Shown: positions 7,306 through 13,807 of the stretch, one piece after another
Layout of the letters: the number at the start of each line of letters is the position of its first letter
Position numbering within the stretch: position 1 is the first letter of the stretch
Origin: a virus
IMG/VR virus record: IMGVR_UViG_3300031337_000174
Span: 1 to 21,301 of that record
Length of the DNA: 21,301 nt
Reading direction: 5' to 3' (one strand)
Translations under genes and position numbers: made by a program
The notes under the pieces: model-generated
Database searches by the model: none
Told to the model about the DNA's origin: nothing
The model's input: only the letters and a program-made list of their open reading frames with translations

Positions 7306-7896
7306 TTATTTATCACTAGTTCTATCTCCGCCGTACATATTTACATAAAATTTCTTCCATTTTTCTATATCGTCCAAAAATCCTTTATTGGCTACAAAAT
7401 CAATCTTTTTCTTACATGCTATTCCTGCTACAGTATGAGGTATTATATCCCTTCCCGCACTTTCAACATATATTGATTTGAATTTTGACAAAAGAACTTT
7501 AAAGCCTTCTGGTGTAAATCTATAATAATCATTAGGGTAGTCGTGTAACGGGAAAGAAAATGGACATGTTATTATACACATTCCATTAGGTTTCAATACC
7601 CTATATATTTCACTCATTGCTTTAAATGGATATTTTGTATGCTCCAATGTTTCTACACAAATTGCTATTCCTACACTTTTATTCTCTAATGGTAATTTAT
7701 GCAAATCCATTATTTTGTCTACGCCAAGCCCTGCCCTAAAATCAGTTCCTACAAATTCTTTATTAGGGAAATAAGGTCTTAAATCAGCATACCCCTCTTG
7801 TCCCTTAACTTGTAAAGAACCAAACTCGTAAATAGGTACTTCAAAGGCAAAATGTTTTACACAAATAGAAACAAAATCTTTTACTAATTGCCTCAT
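7306..7896 (-). CDS. Class I SAM-dependent methyltransferase
   Basis: This 196-residue protein has the Methyltransf_11 layout. Motif I is altered (YEFGSLQVKGQEGYADLRPY instead of a clear GxGxG), then comes FVGTDFRAG with the acidic residue that would hold the SAM ribose. DLHKLPLENKSVGIAICVET follows, then LEH and the post-motif block FKAMSEIYRVLKPNGMCIITCPF. The region YPNDYYRFTPEGFKVLL is characteristic of methyltransferases in O-antigen and capsule clusters. Its start overlaps the TylF-like gene by four bases (ATGA, 7896-7893) and has an AGGA ribosome binding site nine bases upstream. It is the last gene of the glycan island. The acceptor is unknown; a sugar hydroxyl is likely from context. 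Confidence 0.8.
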   Translation of the reverse strand: MRQLVKDFVSICVKHFAFEVPIYEFGSLQVKGQEGYADLRPYFPNKEFVGTDFRAGLGVDKIMDLHKLPLENKSVGIAICVETLEHTKYPFKAMSEIYRVLKPNGMCIITCPFSFPLHDYPNDYYRFTPEGFKVLLSKFKSIYVESAGRDIIPHTVAGIACKKKIDFVANKGFLDDIEKWKKFYVNMYGGDRTSDK

Positions 7897-8567
7897 ACTA
7901 TTTTCCTAAATAAAATTTGTCCGTGCGGTTTTTCATAATCAATAAAATTTACATAATTTGGGTTGGCGTTTAATTTAGTCATTACATTTTTTTCGCTATA
8001 GTTTAACAGCTCAAAATCATTAGGATATTTAATTAGAAATTCTTTTATTGATTGACTCGCTATTATATCCCAGTGCTGTATATAATCATCACAGCCTATA
8101 ATTGCCCCTTTTGGTAATCTGTTTTCCTTTATTAGCCATTTTAGAACATCCCAAGTAGGAACATATAAATCTAAATCTAAATATACAAAAGAAAATTTTA
8201 AATCTTTTGGTATTTCTTCAAGTACCTGCGGTATCCATCCACGCCACAGAAAATAGTCTTTTTTCTCTGTATATTCAAGTCTTAACAAAATTCGTCTAAG
8301 AGCATCATCGCCCTTATCTGTTTTAAATGCGCCTTTAAAGAACCAAGATTTTACTTTGCTTTCTATTTCCTCATTGTGATCTTCTTTGGTTAATTCTGGC
8401 AAACCTTCAAAAGAATCTATACCATGATAAAGTTTTTTTAGCCTGCGAGCCATTGGTAATAAATGAAATAGTGTTCTTCCAGTATAAACCCCAAATTCAG
8501 CAAAATCTCCCTCAACATCTTTCAATGTTTTTAAATGCTCAATAAAAGAATCAGTTAACTCTATCAT
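7893..8567 (-). CDS. TylF/MycF-like O-methyltransferase
   Basis: This 224-residue protein matches the TylF (macrocin O-methyltransferase) family, metal-dependent enzymes that methylate sugar hydroxyls. Visible marks are DFAEFGVYTGRTLF (21-34, SAM-binding loop), HGIDSFEGLPE (48-58, with the family's DSFeGLP), FVYLDLDLYVPTWDVL (127-142, the metal/substrate LDxDLY motif) and GAIIGCDDY (154-162). All expected motifs are present, so it is likely active. It has a strong GAGGAG ribosome binding site and four-base overlaps with the genes on both sides. In bacteria this family is common in O-antigen, capsule and antibiotic sugar clusters. Methylation could cap or mask a terminal sugar of the glycan made by this island. 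Confidence 0.85.
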   Translation of the reverse strand: MIELTDSFIEHLKTLKDVEGDFAEFGVYTGRTLFHLLPMARRLKKLYHGIDSFEGLPELTKEDHNEEIESKVKSWFFKGAFKTDKGDDALRRILLRLEYTEKKDYFLWRGWIPQVLEEIPKDLKFSFVYLDLDLYVPTWDVLKWLIKENRLPKGAIIGCDDYIQHWDIIASQSIKEFLIKYPNDFELLNYSEKNVMTKLNANPNYVNFIDYEKPHGQILFRKIV

Positions 8568-10429
8568 TTGTTCTCCTCGTAATAATTCCTTATTTCAGGA
8601 ACCTCTTTTACCCCATGTAATCTCGCCCACTCCAATATAGTCATTTTCCCCCGATATTTATATCCTAAATCATTTGGAAATCTGGGAAATGCTTCTTGTA
8701 AATCAAATCTGCTTCGCCAAACATCAAGCAAAATATTAATAATTTTTGCTTTTTTAGAATCAGTATATTCTTTTAATGTTGGTCTCTGCCTTTTTTGTAC
8801 TTCTAATTGTTTAGCATGTTCTCTTATCCTATTCATTATTATTTCTTCTTGTTTTTGCTGGATGTTTAAATTTAGTGCTCCTGTAGAAGTTTTATGGCGC
8901 CGATAATATATAAATGGTTTATCAATAAACTTAAATTTCAGCCCACTAAAATATGCTCTGTCAACCCATTCTAAATCTGACACAAAGCTAAAACGTGCGT
9001 CAAAAATTCCCGCCTTTGCAAAACTTTCTTTTCTAACTGCCATACACCCAGCAGGAACTATACTTGCTTGTGTTAACAACTGTGCATTATAATTATAATC
9101 TTCATTTCTATGTAAATGTTGGTCTCGCAAATTCTTGTCCGTAACAATATAATTACCATAAACAACGTCAATTTCTGGAAACTTATTAAAATAGTATACT
9201 GAATTTTTAATCCTTTCGGGAAACATAACATCATCTGCATCGTGTAACATAAAAATATCGCCAATCATGTTTAGAATGGCGAAATTCCTAACATTATTTA
9301 ACCCATAATGTGGTCGTTTATAAAATTTTATCTGCGGATATTTACTAACTATGGATGTTATATCTTCATCAGAGCCATCGTCTATAACAATAATTTCTAA
9401 AGGCTTATATTTTTGGGCTAATATTGATTTAATACTCTCGTCCAAATAGTCATTGTGATTATAGTTTGTTACAATAACTGAAACTTTAGGTTTTTTTACG
9501 ATTTTGCGTAATCTCTTATAATCTATTTTTTTCTCATCATATTGAAAATTAAACAAAAATCTATATAAAAAAGAATCTATATTATCTTTTGGTTTTTTCA
9601 TTGCTTGTTTATATGCTTCCAAAAAATTCTCTTTGTTTGTTTTATATGCTATATTTTCATACAATGAGTTTCCGAATATTATTGTAGGTTTTTTTGCTGC
9701 CAAAGCCCACAAACCACAACTACTATTTATGGTAATAACGCTTTCTGCGTTGGCAATAGAATCAACCAACTTTTCATTAGTATCCCAAATAGCATTGGAT
9801 GGCAAACTATAATCGATATTATCTAAGGGATGTTTCCTTACTACCACATTCTTTTTTACATTACCGCAAACAAAATTTATAAGCTCTTGCATATCTTTAA
9901 AAATTGGTGATTGTTGCGTTATTCTAATATCACCGTTTATTTGTAACGCCAATAAAACATAGTCTTTTTTATCATTGTATATTCCGAGTGATTTTAATTT
10001 ATTGTGTAATTTATCTTTTTCCTCTTGTGCTAATGATTTTGGATTCCAAAAACGCACAGAAGAATTGTATTCAACCCCTCTTTTATCTACATAAAATGTC
10101 CAATCTTTTTTAGAATATTCTTGTGGCAAAAACCCTCGCTCTAAATAAAATGTTGGTATAAGATATTGTTCTGCCTTTTTGATTGTTTTATACCCGATTC
10201 CACTTTCCAAACATCCATTCCAAACAAAAAGATAATCCATATCCTTTACAATTTCTGGATTTTCTGGTACACATTTATTTTTTGGCAAAATATCATTTTC
10301 TCCAACCATATAATAAAAATCAAACTTCAATAAAGATTCACTTATTTTGTTAAAAATTCTATAAATATCTTCGTCAACATTATAATTAGAAGCCACATAC
10401 AACACTTTTTTCAACACTTTTTTCTTCAT
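8564..10429 (-). CDS. Two-domain glycosyltransferase: KpsS-like capsule transferase fused to GT2
   Basis: This 621-residue protein carries two transferase domains. Residues of roughly 1-305 resemble capsule polysaccharide transferases of the KpsS/KpsC type (Capsule_synth), which add beta-Kdo to a lipid anchor. Marks are FYLERGFLPQ (94-103), VVVRKHPLD (195-203) and the late block TINSSCGLWALAAKKPTIIFG (233-253), equivalent to the family's 'tv.Stsg..Al..gkpv...G'. Residues 315-515 form a GT2 domain: VSVIVTNYNHNDYLDESIKS, then EIIVIDDGS (345-353), DADD (397-400) as the metal-binding DxD, and FVSDLEWVDRA (482-492) as the catalytic ED region. About 100 charged residues follow. No membrane helix is visible. 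It overlaps both neighbours by four bases. The N-terminal call is weaker than the GT2 call. Confidence 0.8.
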   Translation of the reverse strand: MKKKVLKKVLYVASNYNVDEDIYRIFNKISESLLKFDFYYMVGENDILPKNKCVPENPEIVKDMDYLFVWNGCLESGIGYKTIKKAEQYLIPTFYLERGFLPQEYSKKDWTFYVDKRGVEYNSSVRFWNPKSLAQEEKDKLHNKLKSLGIYNDKKDYVLLALQINGDIRITQQSPIFKDMQELINFVCGNVKKNVVVRKHPLDNIDYSLPSNAIWDTNEKLVDSIANAESVITINSSCGLWALAAKKPTIIFGNSLYENIAYKTNKENFLEAYKQAMKKPKDNIDSFLYRFLFNFQYDEKKIDYKRLRKIVKKPKVSVIVTNYNHNDYLDESIKSILAQKYKPLEIIVIDDGSDEDITSIVSKYPQIKFYKRPHYGLNNVRNFAILNMIGDIFMLHDADDVMFPERIKNSVYYFNKFPEIDVVYGNYIVTDKNLRDQHLHRNEDYNYNAQLLTQASIVPAGCMAVRKESFAKAGIFDARFSFVSDLEWVDRAYFSGLKFKFIDKPFIYYRRHKTSTGALNLNIQQKQEEIIMNRIREHAKQLEVQKRQRPTLKEYTDSKKAKIINILLDVWRSRFDLQEAFPRFPNDLGYKYRGKMTILEWARLHGVKEVPEIRNYYEENK

Positions 10430-10920
10430 TTTATTCCTTTAGTTAAGGTTTGCCCCTTCCATTTAGAAATAATATACGAACATTTTGAAAACGGAATTTT
10501 TGCTAAAGTATAAGAAAAACCTACACTAATCATCATTTTCCCAACTTTAGACGCATATAGTCCATCTGAATGTATTATAATATTGGCTCTTCTTTCCTCT
10601 ATTGTTTTTCCCCAACACGCATAATTTTTGGTACTAAATATTTCATCTGGTGCTGTTTTTAAAACTTTACAGTCTGGAATAACGATCCATAAAATACCAC
10701 CCAATTTTAAAAGTTTATACCATTTTGTTAAAACATTAATTCGTTGCTCTCTGTCTATATGCTCTAATAAATGAGAGGCATATATTTCTTCTACAGAATT
10801 ATCTTTAAAGGATTCTAATTTAGTTGCGTCCGCAACAATATCGGGATGTATTGATTCGTCTATATCAATATTTGTAAACCCTTCAATTCTATGAAATCTA
10901 CATCCCAAATTTAGTTTCAT
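10426..10920 (-). CDS. Small SAM-dependent methyltransferase
   Basis: The start at 10920 gives 164 residues beginning MKLNLGC, exactly where this family begins. It has a GAGGAGGAG ribosome binding site at 10940-10931 and a four-base ATGA overlap with the preceding gene. A longer reading from 10995 would add 25 unrelated basic residues inside the neighbour and is rejected. The protein shows LNLGCRFHRIEGFTNIDID (SAM loop and ribose-binding acid), DNSVEEIYASHLLEHI (motif with LEH) and LLKLGGILWIVIPD. This is the predicted SAM-dependent methyltransferase type frequent in phage and polysaccharide clusters. Substrate unknown. Confidence 0.8.
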   Translation of the reverse strand: MKLNLGCRFHRIEGFTNIDIDESIHPDIVADATKLESFKDNSVEEIYASHLLEHIDREQRINVLTKWYKLLKLGGILWIVIPDCKVLKTAPDEIFSTKNYACWGKTIEERRANIIIHSDGLYASKVGKMMISVGFSYTLAKIPFSKCSYIISKWKGQTLTKGIK

Positions 10921-11654
10921 AGATTTATTACTCCTCCTCGTTCTTTGCGCCATTCTTTCCATTTGTGTACACATTTCACTCTTATATCTAACCAAACCTT
11001 TAAACCCAATAATCTACACCGATAAGAAAAGAAAATATCTGGGTGTTGTAAATGATTCATATTCCATTCTATATCTACTTTTTTAAGAATTTTCTTGTCC
11101 AAAAGTAAACAACCAAAAGTAACCTGTCCAACAGGAAAAATATTGTTCTTACATAATCTTTTATATTCTTGGTCAGTATAATGTTCTCTACGGCTTACCT
11201 TTCCTCCGCCCCATAAATCTATTGTTTTTGCACAACCATTCTCAAAGCCCGGCGCTGTTACAACCCCAGAAACAATAGGTTTATCATCTTGGTCTAATAA
11301 CAAAATTGTATTTTTTGGTGCAATAACATCTGCTTCTAAAAATAATGCTTTGTCATAGTTGTGTCCTAAAAAATAATTCCTCGCTAATATAAACGAATAT
11401 CCTACTTTCTCACGAGAGTTCATTTGATAATTAGATTCAAATCTAATTAATCTATAAGGGATTTTAAATCTCATTTTATCTAAAAGCTCTATCAGAAATA
11501 TAGAAAACTCTCCTATATCATCGGTATTATCTATGAATAGCATATCCACTTGAAGATTACTATTAATTGTTAAGTTATTTACTGCTGTAAAAAACTCTTT
11601 TAAAACATATTTTTTGTAACTATAAATTGGAGTAATAATTAGTATTTTTTTCAT
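10917..11654 (-). CDS. GT-A fold glycosyltransferase
   Basis: This 245-residue protein begins KKILIITPIYSYKKYVLKEF, the first strand and nucleotide-binding start of a GT-A enzyme. It continues with VDMLFIDNTDD, then NYDKALFLEADVIAPKNT (99-116), where LEAD takes the position of the metal-binding DxD. FGCLLLDKKIL and HPDIFFSYRCRLLGLKVWLD (204-223) are near the acceptor/catalytic site, and VKCVHKW is the closing His. It resembles GT2-like proteins found in phages and capsule loci. Its start overlaps the preceding microprotein stop by four bases (ATGA) and it has no recognisable ribosome binding site of its own, so translation probably depends on that small gene. The donor sugar cannot be read from the sequence. 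Confidence 0.75.
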   Translation of the reverse strand: MKKILIITPIYSYKKYVLKEFFTAVNNLTINSNLQVDMLFIDNTDDIGEFSIFLIELLDKMRFKIPYRLIRFESNYQMNSREKVGYSFILARNYFLGHNYDKALFLEADVIAPKNTILLLDQDDKPIVSGVVTAPGFENGCAKTIDLWGGGKVSRREHYTDQEYKRLCKNNIFPVGQVTFGCLLLDKKILKKVDIEWNMNHLQHPDIFFSYRCRLLGLKVWLDIRVKCVHKWKEWRKERGGVINL

Positions 11655-11782
11655 GAGAATAATACTTTGTATATTTTAATATAATCTTCTTTAGTTTTTG
11701 CCCCCAAAATAATTCCGGCAATAATTGGTATAAAAACAAATATTACAAAAAAAGAAATAATTAAAACCCTTAAAACAAACAT
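11651..11782 (-). CDS. 43-residue single-span membrane microprotein
   Basis: A complete small reading frame fills the gap between the dehydratase and the GT-A gene exactly. Its ATG (11782-11780) overlaps the dehydratase stop as TAATG, and its TGA (11653-11651) overlaps the next start as ATGA. The product is 43 residues. MFVLRVLIISFFVIFVFIPI opens it, then the hydrophobic run continues through IAGIILG to about residue 27, and a charged tail (AKTKEDYIKIYKVLFS) follows. This is a single membrane span, probably with a cytoplasmic Lys-rich tail. The precise fit at both ends argues that it is translated. It could hold the glycosyltransferases at the membrane or only serve translational coupling. 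No homologue is recognised. Confidence 0.65.
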   Translation of the reverse strand: MFVLRVLIISFFVIFVFIPIIAGIILGAKTKEDYIKIYKVLFS

Positions 11783-12735
11783 TATATTTTTATTTTTGAA
11801 AATAACCATCTTCTATTATCATAATACCACTTAACAATTGATTGTATTTTTGCATTAAAAAAACATTTTTGTTCCCAGCCAAGTTCCTTTGTTTTTTCTG
11901 CTGATAGTGAATATCTAAAATCATGCCCAGGTCTATCAGGAACAAATTCAATCATATTTGGTCTATCACAAACTATACTACTTAACATTCTTGCAATATC
12001 TATATTTTTATACTCTTCTTGGCTATCCAAATGATATATTTCGCCCATTTTTCCATTCTTTATAATTCTCAAAATTCCTTGAACACAATCATACACATGT
12101 AGCCAGCTTCTTATTTGTTCGCCTTTACCATAAACAGGAATTGGTTTTCCTTTGAATAAATGTGCTAACGCTACTGGTATAAATTTTTCGGGGTACTGCC
12201 ATATTCCATAATTGTTTGTAGGGCGAATTATTATAGCTTGAACACCATAAGTATTTATATAACTCTGAATTAAATTCTCACCGCTCGCCTTACATGCTGA
12301 GTATGGATTTTTAGGATTTAATTTTGCTTCTTCATCAAAACTACCTATTCTAATATCGCCAAGACACTCATCCGTCGAAATATGTATTAGGGGTATTCTT
12401 ATTTTTTTAATTACCTCCAACAAAGAATATACTCCATAAATGTTTGAGTCCAAAAATACTTTTGGATTTTTAATGCTATTATCGACATGAGACTCAGCAG
12501 AAAAATTTATAATAACATCTATTCCTCGTTTATCTACAATATTTTTTATTTTTGTTGTATTGCATATATCTTCTTTATAGACTTTCATCCCTGTTTCTTT
12601 TATACGCTGATAGTCGGCAGCATATGTATATTTATCAAGTACAGTTACTTTGTAACCTAAGTAATACAATTGTCTTACAAACTCACTACCTATAAACCCT
12701 AATCCGCCGCAACAAAGAATATTTTTATATCTCAT
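11782..12735 (-). CDS. rmlB: dTDP-glucose 4,6-dehydratase-like nucleotide-sugar dehydratase (RmlB family)
   Basis: With the start at 12735 the protein has 317 residues beginning MRYKNILCCGGLGFIGS, the NAD-binding GGxGFIG at 10-16. Upstream ATGs would add residues unrelated to the family. RmlB marks are NFSAESHVDNSI (77-88), STDECLGD (120-127, with the catalytic Asp-Glu pair after Thr), the catalytic Tyr145 and Lys149 in YSACK, and RPTNNYGIWQYPEKFIP (171-187). YGKGEQIRSWLHVYD (202-216), DRPGHDFRYSLSAEKT (267-282) and ELGW follow. Family members convert dTDP-glucose to the 4-keto-6-deoxy sugar. Other NDP-sugar dehydratases share several motifs, so the exact nucleotide and sugar are not certain. 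RmlA, RmlC and RmlD are not present here. The gene overlaps the 41-codon remnant by four bases. Confidence 0.88.
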   Translation of the reverse strand: MRYKNILCCGGLGFIGSEFVRQLYYLGYKVTVLDKYTYAADYQRIKETGMKVYKEDICNTTKIKNIVDKRGIDVIINFSAESHVDNSIKNPKVFLDSNIYGVYSLLEVIKKIRIPLIHISTDECLGDIRIGSFDEEAKLNPKNPYSACKASGENLIQSYINTYGVQAIIIRPTNNYGIWQYPEKFIPVALAHLFKGKPIPVYGKGEQIRSWLHVYDCVQGILRIIKNGKMGEIYHLDSQEEYKNIDIARMLSSIVCDRPNMIEFVPDRPGHDFRYSLSAEKTKELGWEQKCFFNAKIQSIVKWYYDNRRWLFSKIKI

Positions 12736-12857
12736 AATTTTAATAAAAATCCTTTTGGGTTTTGTGTTGGTATTCCCCGCCAAGTTATATTTTTATCCCA
12801 AATTAAACTTTTATAATAGACTTTCCAAACTTCTTTTTGTAAATTATAATCAATCAT
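12732..12857 (-). pseudogene. 41-codon remnant resembling a cephalosporin-hydroxylase-like methyltransferase N-terminus
   Basis: A short frame begins at the ATG at 12857, eight bases before the HAD stop, and ends in a TGA that overlaps the dehydratase start (ATGA). It encodes 41 residues. The segment VYYKSLIWDKNITWRGIPTQ resembles the conserved N-terminal region of CmcI/cephalosporin-hydroxylase-like proteins, which carry a 'y..s.vW....W.GvP..k.P.d' motif before the SAM-binding domain. Everything after this motif is missing and the frame closes with NPKGFLLKL. The likely origin is a deletion of a methyltransferase that left a coupled leader-like reading frame. It is labelled a pseudogene for that reason, although it probably is still translated. 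The resemblance is judged by eye. Confidence 0.5.
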
Positions 12858-13158
12858 TGTTCTTAAAAAAATCCTTTGCGTTTCTCGCTTTATCATCAAC
12901 AATAATATCAACACCTTCTTTACCCATAACTAAAAAATGATGTTTAACGCCCCATTTTTTCAGTTGTTTTCTCGTGAAATCCTCCCAGTCTATTCCTGTA
13001 GAGTATCCTCTCGCTGTTTCTATTATAATTATATTCCCCTCCGAATATAATTTATTTACTTTGGCAATTCTCTTTTTATATGGTTTCGCAAGAGAATATT
13101 CTCCTAAAGTTTCATTACATATTGTTCCGTCAATATCAAATTTATATATTTTGGTCAT
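12850..13158 (-). CDS. Small HAD-superfamily phosphatase of polysaccharide-cluster type
   Basis: This 102-residue protein has all four HAD motifs: FDIDGT (7-12, nucleophile Asp8 and acid/base Asp10), Thr48 in IETARG, Lys80 in MGKEG, and Asp88-Asp89 in IIVDDKA. The compact C0-type body and the block TGIDWEDFTRKQLKKWG match a group of short phosphatases often found in capsule and LPS gene clusters of bacteria. A sugar-phosphate substrate is likely. It directly follows KdsA and the transaldolase, so Kdo-8-phosphate is one candidate, although the sequence does not look like KdsC. It overlaps the transaldolase gene by 17 bases and the remnant reading frame by eight. Confidence 0.8.
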   Translation of the reverse strand: MTKIYKFDIDGTICNETLGEYSLAKPYKKRIAKVNKLYSEGNIIIIETARGYSTGIDWEDFTRKQLKKWGVKHHFLVMGKEGVDIIVDDKARNAKDFFKNND

Positions 13159-13807
13159 TCTTAAATTTTTCGTAGTCGTTTTTAAAGGCTAATATTCCCC
13201 TCTCTGTCATTGCATTGTCAAACATCTTTTCCAAAACTTTTGTAGGTATTGTTACAACATCAACTCCAAGTCTAAATGCTCGCTCAACATGCTTTGGGGT
13301 TCTTACACTTGAAAACATTATTTTTGTTGGAATGTTGTTTTTTTCGTATGCCTCTTTTATGTCCTCAATTAATTTAATCATATTATATCCAACATCTGAC
13401 CCACGCCCTACCAAAATACAAATATATGTTGCACCTGCTACGGCCGCTAAAATAGCTTGATTAACCGAATATACTAAATGAATATTAGTTCTTATATCTC
13501 GTCTCTTAATTACTTTCAAACCCTCCAAAGAAAATGGAATCTTATAAACAAGATTATATTCCCGAATATATTTTCCGTCTTTAATTCTATCAACCTCTGA
13601 TACAATTTCTTTCTCTGTCAACCCAAACGCTTCTGTATGTATTTCTAAGTTAGAATTTATAATGCGTACTCTTTTAACAAAATCAAGGTCATCTTTAATT
13701 CCATACTTAACCAAATGGGTAGGATTTGTCGTTACCCCAGAAATCAAACCCAAATCAGAAAATTTTTCTATTTCATTCAAATCTGACGAATCTAAAAACA
13801 ACCTCAT
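13142..13807 (-). CDS. TalC/FSA-type transaldolase or aldolase
   Basis: Start 13807 gives 221 residues. MRLFLD is the normal family N-terminus, the ATG overlaps the kdsA stop (ATGA), and AAAAGGGGG stands seven bases before it. Nine extra residues from 13834 are rejected. Against E. coli FSA, Asp6 and Asn28 (in GVTTNP) fall at the same positions. The Schiff-base lysine is Lys89 in LVYKIPFSLEGL (FSA Lys85), and Arg135 matches the phosphate-binding Arg134. The residue at 59 is Glu in IHTEAF, as in classical transaldolases, while FSA has Gln59. FSA's Tyr131 and Ala129 are Leu132 and Cys130 here. The family transfers or adds three-carbon ketols to aldehyde phosphates. The altered pocket suggests transaldolase chemistry or a different substrate. 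Confidence 0.88.
   Translation of the reverse strand: MRLFLDSSDLNEIEKFSDLGLISGVTTNPTHLVKYGIKDDLDFVKRVRIINSNLEIHTEAFGLTEKEIVSEVDRIKDGKYIREYNLVYKIPFSLEGLKVIKRRDIRTNIHLVYSVNQAILAAVAGATYICILVGRGSDVGYNMIKLIEDIKEAYEKNNIPTKIMFSSVRTPKHVERAFRLGVDVVTIPTKVLEKMFDNAMTERGILAFKNDYEKFKNDQNI

Noticed and set aside
9073-9264. 63-codon minus-strand frame inside the KpsS-like::GT2 gene
   Set aside because: It overlaps the conserved DADD region of GT2 in another frame and its product is low-complexity hydrophobic.
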